From Pseudomonas putida (GTDB taxonomy: Bacteria; Pseudomonadota; Gammaproteobacteria; Pseudomonadales; Pseudomonadaceae), in the NCBI RefSeq assembly GCF_028682635.1, contig NZ_JANHLK010000010.1, positions 161,607-225,606 of the forward strand: 64,000 nucleotides of DNA. The letters are read 5' to 3'. Of this stretch, positions 28,796-37,422 are shown one piece after another; the stretch's first letter is position 1, and every line of letters starts with the position of its first letter. Below the pieces are notes generated by a model. That model saw nothing but the letters and a program-made list of their open reading frames with translations, did not search any database and was not told the origin of the DNA. The position numbers were made by a program, and so were the translations under genes.

Positions 28796-30700
28796 TCAGA
28801 AGGTGGTTTTCAGGGTCAGGTAAACCGCGCCCCGGTCCTCGGTGGCACCGGAACCGGAGGCCGAGGCAAGACCGCCCGCATAGCAGGTGTACCGCTGCGT
28901 GCCATCAAGGGCGTTAGGGGTCGCACCATCGGTGGCGCCGTCGTTGCAGTCGGTGGTTTTGCCGAAGGCGTCGACGTACTTGAGGTCGACGTAGTACTTG
29001 TTGTAGATGGCCGCGCTCACCCCGACCGCATAGTTGCCGGCATCTTGCGCACCGCCCGCTACCACAGGCGAAACACCGTCGATACCGACGTTGACCGACA
29101 TTGGCGCGCTCAGGTCCACACCGGGAAACACCTGGTACCAGGTCGGCGTGAAGTTGACGGCGATGCCCCAGTTGTCGCGGGTCGGCTTGTCGACACCGCG
29201 ATAGGTGTCTTCGCCCTTGTAGAGCGCCTTGTTCTTGCTATCGAGGCTCAACAGGTTGCTGTAATACAGCTCGCCCAACAGGGTCGCCGAATCGAACAGC
29301 GGCGTGTCGGCGATGGCGACCAGGCCGTTGATGGTCCAGTGCAGTGTGTCGCCCGTGGCGGCCAGGCTGTCACCGTCGCGTGGCACATCGGTGATCACGC
29401 CGGTACCCGGATTACGCGCCGGCAGCAAGCCAAGCCCGGCCTGCAAGCCGCCAGGCCCTGCGGCGCTGATGATTGCCGGAATGCTGGCCAGCGGCATGTT
29501 GTGGCGAATGTTCAAATCACTGCCGATGCTGACGCCGCCCACTTCCTTGGACAGGCTCAGGCCGTAGATGTCGATGTCATCGCCATAAGCGAATTCATAG
29601 GAGGTCGTGCCGATCGAGTTGCGCAGTCCCGCCACTCCCCCGACACTGGTCAAGCCTCGGGTGTCGAGAACAGCTTGCGGGAGGATGTCCGAAGTCTTGC
29701 GATAGTAGGCACCCAGGGTTCCGTCCAGCCACTCGGGCGACCATTTGAGCATCAGGCCCCAGTCCCCGCGGTTGTCCGGGGTGTAGTCATGCCCGCGTCG
29801 AACGGTGGTCAGCGTGCCGTTCGGCCCCGCCAGTCCCGCACCGCCGGTATGCCCCAGGAGGAATGACTGAGCGCCGAAGCCCACCACGTCGGACCCACTG
29901 TAGAAGGTCCCGGCCTCAGGCAAGCGCGCGCCTTCCCAATCGAGGAAATACTGGGCGCCGAAGGTCAGTTCGGGGTTGAGGGTAAAGGTCGTGGAGATCT
30001 GGTTGCGTGGAACGAACAGCTCCTTGGCTTCGGTACCGGGCGATGCGGCCGCCTTTGCCAGGTCGAGGGACGCCTGGCCATAGCTCAGCGAATGCACCGG
30101 ACTGAGTACCGTCTCGCCCCAGAACACGTTGTGCTGGCCAGCCTTGATACTGAGCTGGGAATCGTCGCCCACCTGGGTGTTGTAGAACACGAAGGCATCG
30201 AGCACTTCACCGGACGGCCCGTTGTAGTAGCGCTGGGCATAGTTGCTCAGGTGCGGGCTGCCAAACACGGCCGGCGCGCCTGGACGACCGCCAAACCCGG
30301 CGATCGAAGAATAATCGTCGTTGCCATTGGGGAACGGGTTGGCGTTCGAGCCGGTATTTTCATATGCCTTGTCGTACCAGCTCGCCGTGCTGACACGAAA
30401 ACCGGTCTTGTTCTGGTAGACCACATCCAGCTCGGTCAGCAGGTCGACACGGTTGGTGATGTTGGTGCCGGATTTGCGGAAGTTGTAATCACCGTCGTTA
30501 CTGTTGGGCGTACCCAGGATGCGCGTGTCGGCACTTTCCGTCCGCACGCCATAGTTGTACTTGACGGTGTTGTCGAAACGGACCGACCAGTCCTCGCTAC
30601 CGGTATCCAGCTCGAAAGCGTGGGCAGCCGGCAGGCTCGTGGCCAGGATAGCCGTGGCGAGCAATTGGCGTCGCGCAGACAGGAGATTGCGACTCTTCAT
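28796..30700 (-). CDS. DUF1302 outer-membrane beta-barrel protein
   Basis: 634 residues with a signal peptide ending AAHA and then the DUF1302 N-terminus (FELDTGSEDWSVRFDNTVKYNYG). Alternating amphipathic strands fill the chain and it ends AVYLTLKTTF, with a terminal Phe as in outer-membrane barrels. Such proteins are found with DUF1329 proteins and MMPL pumps in clusters for hydrophobic compounds. The ATG at 30700 is chosen; a GTG at 30712 is the alternative. First gene of the six-gene operon; its upstream region contains direct repeats and the tandem REP array. Confidence 0.9.
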   Translation of the reverse strand: MKSRNLLSARRQLLATAILATSLPAAHAFELDTGSEDWSVRFDNTVKYNYGVRTESADTRILGTPNSNDGDYNFRKSGTNITNRVDLLTELDVVYQNKTGFRVSTASWYDKAYENTGSNANPFPNGNDDYSSIAGFGGRPGAPAVFGSPHLSNYAQRYYNGPSGEVLDAFVFYNTQVGDDSQLSIKAGQHNVFWGETVLSPVHSLSYGQASLDLAKAAASPGTEAKELFVPRNQISTTFTLNPELTFGAQYFLDWEGARLPEAGTFYSGSDVVGFGAQSFLLGHTGGAGLAGPNGTLTTVRRGHDYTPDNRGDWGLMLKWSPEWLDGTLGAYYRKTSDILPQAVLDTRGLTSVGGVAGLRNSIGTTSYEFAYGDDIDIYGLSLSKEVGGVSIGSDLNIRHNMPLASIPAIISAAGPGGLQAGLGLLPARNPGTGVITDVPRDGDSLAATGDTLHWTINGLVAIADTPLFDSATLLGELYYSNLLSLDSKNKALYKGEDTYRGVDKPTRDNWGIAVNFTPTWYQVFPGVDLSAPMSVNVGIDGVSPVVAGGAQDAGNYAVGVSAAIYNKYYVDLKYVDAFGKTTDCNDGATDGATPNALDGTQRYTCYAGGLASASGSGATEDRGAVYLTLKTTF

Positions 30701-30836
30701 CGGGTGATACACCTTTATTGTTTTTGTTGTGGCTTGAGGTCAGCCATGGCGGCTAACGACGTGTAATTGGGGTCGTGCTACGGGTGGGGTTAGCGCTGAT
30801 CCCGGAATTCACTTTAAGAAAATCGCTGTGAACCGG

Positions 30837-30873
30837 ATTGACTTGCCGGGGCATGGGTTTGACATTTCGGGAC
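30837..30873 (-). promoter_or_regulatory. AraC-type site A upstream of the DUF1302 operon
   Basis: TTGAC occurs twice 21 bases apart (30838 and 30859) inside a 37-base block, with GGGGCATGGG between and CGGGAC after. The block matches site B at 38418-38454 at 29 of 37 positions without gaps. A direct repeat with a period of two helical turns is typical of AraC-family binding. It lies 137 bp upstream of the DUF1302 start codon. Confidence 0.65.
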
Positions 30874-30944
30874 GCCGGACAGGCGGTCGTTAAAACCGGT
30901 CAGGCCGGCCGGTCGCCCCATCATCGAGCGGCATTCGCAAGACC

Positions 30945-31034
30945 TGTGGGAGCGGGCTTGCCCGCGAAGAGGCCATCACAGCCGACATTGATGGTGACTG
31001 GCCCATCGCATTCGCGGGCAAGCCCGCTCCCACA
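30945..31034. repeat. REP pair (GGGAGCGGGCTTGCCCGCGAA class)
   Basis: TGTGGGAGCGGGCTTGCCCG from 30945 and its inverted complement ending AAGCCCGCTCCCACA at 31034 form a head-to-head pair about 40 bp apart. Its right edge (CAGTGGATGGGATACAGC) leads directly into the first unit of the tandem array. Confidence 0.9.
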
Positions 31035-31050
31035 GTGGATGGGATACAGC

Positions 31051-31456
31051 CGCGAGAGATTGGCTGGCTGTCAGGACGCCTTCGCCGGCAAGCCGGCTCC
31101 TACAGTTGATTGGGGACAGTCGCGAGAGATTGGTTGGCTGTCAGGACGCCTTCGCCGGCAAGCCGGCTCCTACAGTTGATTGGGGACAGCCGCGAGAGAT
31201 TGGCTGGCTGTCAGGACGCCTTCGCCGGCAAGCCGGCTCCTACAGTTGATTGGGGACAGTCGCGAGAGATTGGCTGGCTGTCAGGACGCCTTCGCCGGCA
31301 AGCCGGCTCCTACAGTTGATTGGGGACAGCCGCGAGAGATTGGTTGGCTGTCAGGACGCCTTCGCCGGCAAGCCGGCTCCTACAGTTGATTGGGGACAGT
31401 CGCGAGAGATTGGTTGGCTGTCAGGACGCCTTCGCCGGCAAGCCGGCTCCTACAGT
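31051..31456. repeat. Six-copy 70-bp tandem array of single REP hairpins
   Basis: Six units begin at 31051, 31121, 31191, 31261, 31331 and 31401, exactly 70 bases apart, each starting CGCGAGAGATTGG. Each carries one REP hairpin with GCCGGCAAGCCGGC, joined by a constant linker (TTGATTGGGGACAG). The only variation I see is C/T at the base before each unit and at one position in TGG[C/T]TGGCTG. The last unit is cut at CTACAG. The array starts beside a REP pair and ends 15 bp from the AraC gene stop. The open frames through it are repeats, not genes. Confidence 0.95.
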
Positions 31457-31470
31457 GGGACATCGAGCGG

Positions 31471-32493
31471 TCAGGTGAAGGAATCGCTGGCGAGCTGTTT
31501 GTTGCGGTTGCGCCATTCCCGTGGTGCACAGCCGAATTCGGCGCAGAACCAGCGCGTGAATGAGGTGGGAACCGTATAACCGAGCATCATCCCCACACGC
31601 TGCAGGGAATAGTTGCGGTTTTCCATGTAGCGCAGCGCCAGTTCGCGACGTACCGCGTTGAGCAACGCGGAAAATGTCAGGCCTTCTTCGTCGAGTTCCC
31701 GTTGCAGGGTTCGCACACTGACCGCTTGGGCGTAAGCCACCTGATGGATAGTGGCGCGTCCAACCGGCATCAACAGATAGATCGCCTTGCGCACGTCGAA
31801 AATCACCGAGCGTTCGTTGGCGCCTGCCATCGAGTCCATGAACTGACGGGCATAGCCGGCCATCGCCAGGTCGGCCTGTGGGTTGAGTTGATCGATGTCC
31901 TCCTTACTGCAAAAGATGCCATCGAATTCGGCGTCGAACACCACCCGGCAGCGGAAGAATCGCGTGTGTTCATGCGCACTTGCCGGCGCTTCATGGCTGA
32001 AATGAACACTCTGCGGATTCCACTGGTTGCCCATGACCGACTTGCACGTACGGTGCAGGATACCAATGGCCAGTTCGGTGGCTTGACGCTTGGGCATGCC
32101 CGCCTCTGCCATGATCTCCTCGCGGATCAGCACCATATTGCCCGTGGTCTCCAGGTTCATGGCCAGCGTCCGGTTGAGCAGGTGCCGATACTCGATACTG
32201 GTCAGCAACATGTCCCGTAGCGTGCGCTGATGGCTGAGCAGCAAACTGACCACTCCGATATCCGACATGCGCCGCGCTTGTGCCATGCGCAAGCCAAAGG
32301 TCGGGCACGCTGAACGCTCGGCGGAATTCTCCAGCAGCCTGAGCGCCGCATCCAGCGGCAGCAAGGATTCCGGGTCGTCGAGCAGGGTTGGCAGCAAGCC
32401 GACGTCACGCAGCATCTCGCCCGGATTCAAAGCCAGAGTCTGCGCCACCTCGATGTAGTGCTTGAGCGTTGCGGCTCTTACGAACGCGTCCAT
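31471..32493 (-). CDS. AraC-family transcriptional regulator 1
   Basis: 340 residues: an N-terminal ligand-binding domain of the arabinose-binding-like type (PF12625 style; ATLKHYIEVAQTLALNPGEMLRDVG) and a C-terminal pair of helix-turn-helix motifs (VSVRTLQRELDEEG and VGMMLGYTVPTSFTRWFCAEFG). Family members (OruR/ArgR-like group) activate catabolic operons. Divergent from the BKACE gene, with direct-repeat site C in between. It has a paralogue at 38481. Its 3' end abuts the tandem REP array. Confidence 0.92.
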   Translation of the reverse strand: MDAFVRAATLKHYIEVAQTLALNPGEMLRDVGLLPTLLDDPESLLPLDAALRLLENSAERSACPTFGLRMAQARRMSDIGVVSLLLSHQRTLRDMLLTSIEYRHLLNRTLAMNLETTGNMVLIREEIMAEAGMPKRQATELAIGILHRTCKSVMGNQWNPQSVHFSHEAPASAHEHTRFFRCRVVFDAEFDGIFCSKEDIDQLNPQADLAMAGYARQFMDSMAGANERSVIFDVRKAIYLLMPVGRATIHQVAYAQAVSVRTLQRELDEEGLTFSALLNAVRRELALRYMENRNYSLQRVGMMLGYTVPTSFTRWFCAEFGCAPREWRNRNKQLASDSFT

Positions 32494-32563
32494 CTCATCT
32501 CCCCTGCCTGATGTTTACCGCCTGCGATCGATTATATGGCACCGATTGCCAGCACCGCGGTTC

Positions 32564-32630
32564 CTGGCACGAAATGAAAGCTTTTTGGCATGACATGAGA
32601 AGTTTGCAGCGGTCAGCTGGCCCAGAGTGA
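32564..32630 (+). promoter_or_regulatory. AraC-type site C and promoter of the BKACE operon
   Basis: TGGCA starts at 32565 and again at 32586, 21 bases apart, in TGGCACGAAATGAAAG and TGGCATGACATGAGAAG. AGAGTGA follows at 32624-32630, where CAGAGT could be a weak -10 box. The same layout recurs at 37294-37360 with no gap: 32 of the first 41 positions agree. GGCATGACAT is also found in site B. Likely a regulator-dependent promoter with one half-site near -35. Confidence 0.65.
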
Positions 32631-32677
32631 AAGCCATAAACCCGCGTCACAAAAACAACAACAGATTGGAGTCATGC

Positions 32678-33733
32678 ATGAACTTTCTCGACGGATCCCT
32701 GCACCCCGAAAATCAACAGAAGCTCGTCATCACCGTTGCTCCCTACGCGCCGGAGTGGATGCCTTCGGACTTCCCGGAAGACATCCCCGTCACCATGGCA
32801 GAGCAGGTGCAAATGGCTGTCGATTGCTACAACGCCGGCGCTACTGTGCTTCACCTGCATGTCCGTGAGCTCGATGGTAAAGGCTCCAAGCGACTGTCCA
32901 AGTTCAATGAACTGATCGCCGGCGTACGAGAAGCGGTACCGGACATGATCATTCAGGTCGGTGGCTCGATTTCCTTCGCCCCGGAAGGTGATAGCGACGT
33001 CGCCAAATGGCTCTCCGATGACACCCGCCACATGCTTGCCGAACTCTCGCCCAAGCCCGACCAGGTGACGATTGCCATCAACAGCAACCAGATGAACATC
33101 GTCGAGCAAATGTGCGAGGCCGATCTTGCCGGCACCAGCATTGCCACACCAGAGATCTATCGCGCCTACCGCGAAATGACCATTCCGGCCGGCCCGGAAT
33201 GGGTTGAAGAGCACATCAAGCGCCTCTCGGCAGCTGGCATTCAGACGCAATTCCAGCTCGGCAACATCCCCTCGTTCGAAACAGTCGAGCGCATGATGCG
33301 CCGTGGCGTCTGCAACGTGCCGTTGGTCCTGACCTGGGTGGCGATTGGTGGTGGCTCGGACGCGCCCAACCTCTACAACCTGGCGAACTTCGTGCGTGCC
33401 TGTCCGGACGGTGCCGTGCTGACTCTGGAAACCGCCATGCTCAATGTCTTGCCGCTGAACGTGATGGCGATTGCCATGGGCATGCATGTGCGTTGCGGCA
33501 CCGAGGACAACCTTTGGACCCAGGGCCGTGATCGCAAGATGAGCAACGTCGAGCAGATCGAGCAACTGGTGCGCATTTCCCGGGAAATGGGTCGTGAAGT
33601 GGCCAATGGCAAAGAAGCCCGCGAGATCTACAAGATCGGCACGTTCTACAAGGACGCCGACGAGACGCTGGCCGAGAACGGCTTTGCGCCGAACCGTCAA
33701 TCCGGTCAGAAAGGCTTTACCCAATTCGGCTGA
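32678..33733 (+). CDS. BKACE (beta-keto acid cleavage enzyme, DUF849)
   Basis: 351 residues of the BKACE family, zinc enzymes that split a beta-keto acid with acetyl-CoA into acetoacetate and a new CoA ester (known substrates include 3-keto-5-aminohexanoate and dehydrocarnitine). H59 and H61 in LHLHVRE are the expected zinc ligands; IIQVGGS and VLTWVAIGGG are further family blocks. GGAG lies 6 bases before the ATG at 32678. First gene of a plus-strand operon with an MFS carrier, Rieske ferredoxin and acyl-CoA ligase. The substrate is not predictable here. Confidence 0.9.
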   Translation: MNFLDGSLHPENQQKLVITVAPYAPEWMPSDFPEDIPVTMAEQVQMAVDCYNAGATVLHLHVRELDGKGSKRLSKFNELIAGVREAVPDMIIQVGGSISFAPEGDSDVAKWLSDDTRHMLAELSPKPDQVTIAINSNQMNIVEQMCEADLAGTSIATPEIYRAYREMTIPAGPEWVEEHIKRLSAAGIQTQFQLGNIPSFETVERMMRRGVCNVPLVLTWVAIGGGSDAPNLYNLANFVRACPDGAVLTLETAMLNVLPLNVMAIAMGMHVRCGTEDNLWTQGRDRKMSNVEQIEQLVRISREMGREVANGKEAREIYKIGTFYKDADETLAENGFAPNRQSGQKGFTQFG

Positions 33734-33845
33734 GCTCACCCTGCGGGTGGCACGCTTGCCAGACCGGCGTGCGTCCCGCAAACCCCGCAACACGTCATTT
33801 CAAGAGCTGCGAATTGCACGCGGCCGTAACAAGAGGAAAGACTCC

Positions 33846-35132
33846 GTGACTTTGCATGCACCAATGGAAGTACGCAGTGACACCTGGCGACGCGTCGCAA
33901 GGCCCTACGCCTGGGTGGTCTTCGCCCTCACCTTCGGCCTGCTGCTGTCAGACTTCATGTCGCGGCAGGTGCTGACGGTGGTTTTTCCGCAGCTCAAGGC
34001 CGAATGGGGCCTCTCCGATTCCGAGCTGGGCGCGCTGTCCGGCGTCGTCGCCATTGCCGTCGGTGTGCTGGCCTTTCCGCTGTCGGTGGTCGCCGATCGC
34101 CTGGGACGCATCCGCAGCCTCATTCTGATGGCGGCGATCTGGAGCCTGGCCACCCTGATGTGCGGTTTCGCCTCCGACTATCAGGAAATGTTCGTCGCGC
34201 GCTTCTTCATCGGCGTCGGCGAAGCGGCCTATGGCAGCGTCGGACTGGCCGTGGTACTGAGCATCTTTCCACCGCAGCAGCGGTCCACGGTCACTGGGGC
34301 CTTCCTGGCCGGGAGCATGGTCGGTTCCGTGCTCGGCATTGGCCTGGGCGGAGTGCTCGCGAGCCATTTTGGCTGGCGAGCGTCCTTTGTGGGCATGGCC
34401 ATCTATGGCATTGGGCTGACGGTCGTGTACGCGTTGGTCGTGCGCCCTGGCCGCCTTGAATCGCCACGCACTCGCTCGGGCTCGAGCCCGGCCGAGGCCC
34501 ATCCTCCACTCAGCAGCCTGTTCTCGACGTCGTCGGTGCTGAGCATCTATATCGGTAGCGGCCTGCAGTTGTTCGCCATCGCCGCCTTGCTGACGTGGTT
34601 GCCCAGCTATCTGAATCGCTTCTACGACATGCCGCTGACCAGCGCCGGTGCCATCGCCGCCCTCTTCATGCTTTGCACGGCGGTCGGCATGCCACTGTGC
34701 GGCGCCATCGCCGACCGGCTTTGCAACGGTTCGCCAACCCGCAAGATCCGCTTGACCATGGGCTATTGCCTGCTCTGCAGTGCGCTGTTGACCCTGGCCT
34801 TTGCGCTGCCGGTGGGTATTGCTCAACTGGTGATGATCGGCCTGGCGATGTTCGTGGGCGGCGGCATCGTCGGCCCCTCCGGCACCATGGTCGCCGACCT
34901 GACGCCGCCGGCCCTGCACAGCACCGCCATGGCCACACTGGCCATTGCCAACAACCTGCTGGGCATGGCCCCGGGCCCCTTCGTCACCGGCTTGCTCGCC
35001 GATCGCATTGGCCTGGCCTCGGCCCTGCAACTGCTGCCCTTGGCGGGGATTGCCGCCGCGTTGGTGCTGATGGTCGGGGTTCGCAACTATCGCACTGATC
35101 TTGAGCGCATCTGCCCGCAACCCTGTTCCTGA
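33846..35132 (+). CDS. MFS transporter
   Basis: 428 residues with about 12 membrane helices. The MFS signature between helices 2 and 3 reads VVADRLGRIRS and the helix-4 region reads FFIGVGEAAYGSVG, as in spinster- or sialic-acid/shikimate-like symporters. The likely start is GTG at 33846 with AGAGGAAAG upstream; the next ATG is 33863 out of frame. It lies between the BKACE and ferredoxin genes and probably imports the pathway's substrate. Confidence 0.88.
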   Translation: MTLHAPMEVRSDTWRRVARPYAWVVFALTFGLLLSDFMSRQVLTVVFPQLKAEWGLSDSELGALSGVVAIAVGVLAFPLSVVADRLGRIRSLILMAAIWSLATLMCGFASDYQEMFVARFFIGVGEAAYGSVGLAVVLSIFPPQQRSTVTGAFLAGSMVGSVLGIGLGGVLASHFGWRASFVGMAIYGIGLTVVYALVVRPGRLESPRTRSGSSPAEAHPPLSSLFSTSSVLSIYIGSGLQLFAIAALLTWLPSYLNRFYDMPLTSAGAIAALFMLCTAVGMPLCGAIADRLCNGSPTRKIRLTMGYCLLCSALLTLAFALPVGIAQLVMIGLAMFVGGGIVGPSGTMVADLTPPALHSTAMATLAIANNLLGMAPGPFVTGLLADRIGLASALQLLPLAGIAAALVLMVGVRNYRTDLERICPQPCS

Positions 35133-35192
35133 TCGGGCGCCATCGCAAGCGCCAGTCGCCGGCCAAGCCCCGCCACACTCTGGAGGCAAAAC

Positions 35193-35519
35193 ATGACGCA
35201 TACCCTGGATGTGCCCGGTTCCGTTGACCTGGGCATCGGCAAGCGCGCTCGCGTGCGATCCGACGGCATCGATATCGCAGTGTTCAACATCGATGGCCAG
35301 ATTTACGCCATCGACGACAGTTGCCCCCACAGCGGCGCCTCGCTGTTGTTCGGCAAACTCGAGGGTCGCTTCGTGCGATGCCCCGCCCATGGCCTGAGCT
35401 TCGACCTCGCCACTGGCTGCATGCGCGGTGGTGGCATGAACGTGCGCGCCTATCCGGTAGAGGTCGTCGACGAACGCATTCGTATCACTCTGCCCCAACC
35501 CATCACCCGCCACCAATAA
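35193..35519 (+). CDS. Rieske-type [2Fe-2S] ferredoxin
   Basis: 108 residues forming a single Rieske domain: CPHSGA (C44, H46) and CPAHG (C63, H66) are the cluster ligands. This size fits the small ferredoxins of ring-hydroxylating oxygenases or nitrite-reductase small subunits. AGG precedes the ATG. No oxygenase or ferredoxin reductase gene is in the window, so its electron partner is missing or encoded elsewhere. It sits between the MFS carrier and acyl-CoA ligase genes. Confidence 0.92.
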   Translation: MTHTLDVPGSVDLGIGKRARVRSDGIDIAVFNIDGQIYAIDDSCPHSGASLLFGKLEGRFVRCPAHGLSFDLATGCMRGGGMNVRAYPVEVVDERIRITLPQPITRHQ

Positions 35520-35538
35520 CTTCAATAGCAGGTTGATC

Positions 35539-37236
35539 ATGACCACACCCTTCACTCCCCCTCGTCATTGGCAACAGAGTTACGACGCCCGCGTACCTGC
35601 CGATATCAACCCGGATGCCTGTCCTACCGTTGTCGCCATGGCCGAACAGGCCATGCAGCGTTATGCCAGCCACACCGCATTCCACTGCTTCAAGCGTTCA
35701 CTCAGCTATGGCGATGTAGACCAGCAGTCACGCGCAATGGCTGCCTACCTGCAGCACCTGGGCGTGCAGCGCGGGGATCGTATCGCGGTCATGCTGCCCA
35801 ATATCCCGGCGTTTCCAGTCGCCATGTTCGGTATCCTGCGGGCCGGTGCAGCCCAGGTTAATGTCAACCCGACGTACACCCCGCAGGAGCTCTTGCACCA
35901 GCTCAATGACGCCGGGGTCCAGACCATTGTCATCATCGCCAGTGCCCTCCCTGCGCTGGAATCGATACTGGTCAGCACCACCATCAGGAAAGTCATCGTG
36001 GTCCACCCCGGCGACACCCTGGACGGGCCCGTGGGGAACGGCGAGTTCGACCTCCCCTCCTCGCCGGCCTTTCCGATAACGCGTTTCACCGATGCCCTGC
36101 ACGAGGGCGGCCAGCTGGCGTTGACACCGGTCGAGCTGACGGGCGACGACTTGCTCTTTCTGCAGTACACCGGGGGTACCACGGGCCCCTCGAAAGGTGC
36201 GGCGCTGTCACACCGCAATCTGATCGCCAACATCCTGCAGGCGCGTGCTTTTCTGCCTGACATGTTCGACACCGAGGGTGCCAACGTGGTGGTGACAGCG
36301 CTACCGCTGTTCCACGTGTTCGCCCTGACGATCAATCTGCTGATCGGTTTTTCGGCCGGCGCCGAGAACTGGCTGGTCCCCGATGCGCGTAACAGCGATG
36401 ACCTGGTCGACACACTGATCAACGCCCGGCCGACGCTGTTGACCGGGGTCAATACGCTGTATGGCGCGCTGGTCCGCCATCCGCGCATCGGTGAAGTGGA
36501 TTTCTCGCGCCTGCGCCTGGCCATTGGCGGCGGCGCGGCGGTTCTGCCGGCCACCTCCACACAGTGGAAGACCATCACCGGGCAGGAAATCCTCGAAGGC
36601 TACGGCCTCTCCGAGACGTCGGCCATCTTGTGCCTGAACGTCATGGGACGCAGCCAGTTTTCGGCGGCTGTGGGCTTGCCCCTGCCTTCGACCGACATCG
36701 TGCTGCTCAAGGACGATGATCAACCCGCCACCCTCGGCGAGGCCGGGGAAATTTGCGCCAAGGGGCCGCAGATCATGTCCGGTTACTGGCAAAAACCCAC
36801 TGCCAATGCCAAGGCGTTTACCGCCGATGGTTACTTTCGCACCGGAGACATTGGCATCTTTGCCGCCGATGGTTTGCTCAAGATCGTCGATCGCAAAAAG
36901 GACTTGATCATTGTCTCGGGTTTCAACGTCTACCCCAACGAAGTGGAGGTCGTTGTCGCCAGTTGCCCAGGCGTCAGCGAATGCGCGGTGATCGGCATGC
37001 CGGATGAGCGCAGTGGTGAATCCGTCTGCCTTTACGTCGTCAAGGCGGCCAACGCCACACTCGACGAAGCCACGCTGGTCCAGCACTGCCGCGCACACCT
37101 TGCGGCCTACAAGGTACCGCGCCAGGTGCGGTTCCTGACGGCACTGCCCAAGTCCACGGTGGGCAAGATATTGCGCAAGGATTTGCGCGTACTCGCCACC
37201 GCGGGCAGTTCGCCTGAATCGATCCTGGTCGGATGA
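35539..37236 (+). CDS. AMP-forming acyl-CoA ligase
   Basis: 565 residues of the ANL superfamily: P-loop YTGGTTGPSKGAA, the GYGLSETS adenine-binding motif, GYFRTGDIG, KDLIIVSGFNVYPNEVE and the catalytic lysine in STVGKILRKDL. Resembles long-chain fatty-acid ligases (FadD type) in sequence style. The ATG at 35539 follows AGG; a TTG two codons before is weaker. It would activate a carboxylate of the BKACE operon, or one for the DmdC-like dehydrogenase of the DUF1302 operon. Confidence 0.92.
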   Translation: MTTPFTPPRHWQQSYDARVPADINPDACPTVVAMAEQAMQRYASHTAFHCFKRSLSYGDVDQQSRAMAAYLQHLGVQRGDRIAVMLPNIPAFPVAMFGILRAGAAQVNVNPTYTPQELLHQLNDAGVQTIVIIASALPALESILVSTTIRKVIVVHPGDTLDGPVGNGEFDLPSSPAFPITRFTDALHEGGQLALTPVELTGDDLLFLQYTGGTTGPSKGAALSHRNLIANILQARAFLPDMFDTEGANVVVTALPLFHVFALTINLLIGFSAGAENWLVPDARNSDDLVDTLINARPTLLTGVNTLYGALVRHPRIGEVDFSRLRLAIGGGAAVLPATSTQWKTITGQEILEGYGLSETSAILCLNVMGRSQFSAAVGLPLPSTDIVLLKDDDQPATLGEAGEICAKGPQIMSGYWQKPTANAKAFTADGYFRTGDIGIFAADGLLKIVDRKKDLIIVSGFNVYPNEVEVVVASCPGVSECAVIGMPDERSGESVCLYVVKAANATLDEATLVQHCRAHLAAYKVPRQVRFLTALPKSTVGKILRKDLRVLATAGSSPESILVG

Positions 37237-37293
37237 ACGACGCTACGCCGGGTCCATGGCGCCCTGCTCGACCCGGCAATCCAGCGGCCGAAT

Positions 37294-37360
37294 CTGGCAT
37301 CAATTGAAAGGTCGCTGGCATCAAATGAGAAGTTCTCCAGCGGCCATCGCCTTAGAGTGA
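37294..37360 (+). promoter_or_regulatory. AraC-type site D and promoter ahead of the YeiH remnant
   Basis: TGGCA occurs at 37295 and 37316, 21 bases apart, within TGGCATCAATTGAAAG and TGGCATCAAATGAGAAG, and TAGAGTGA ends the block. It aligns with site C base for base over the whole length. TAGAGT at 37353-37358 is a possible -10 box; no good -35 is present, so activation is probably needed. Confidence 0.65.
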
Positions 37361-37422
37361 ATCATCTGCCGCACTGGCAGCTGCCCACCTCCCCATGGCA
37401 TCGCCTGCGAGGACAAAACTCC

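Noticed and set aside
31051..31456. Regularly spaced repeats that could suggest a CRISPR array
   Set aside because: The whole 70-base unit is repeated, with no unique spacers, and the core is a Pseudomonas REP hairpin. No cas genes are present.
31110..31579. Overlapping open frames with repeated protein sequence across the tandem array
   Set aside because: They exist only because the 70-base unit has no stop in these frames; each is a copy of the last, shifted by one unit, with no ribosome binding site.
33594..33845. Extension of the MFS carrier frame upstream of the GTG at 33846
   Set aside because: This part overlaps the end of the BKACE gene and is basic and low in hydrophobic residues; the GTG with AGAGGAAAG gives the usual carrier N-terminus.
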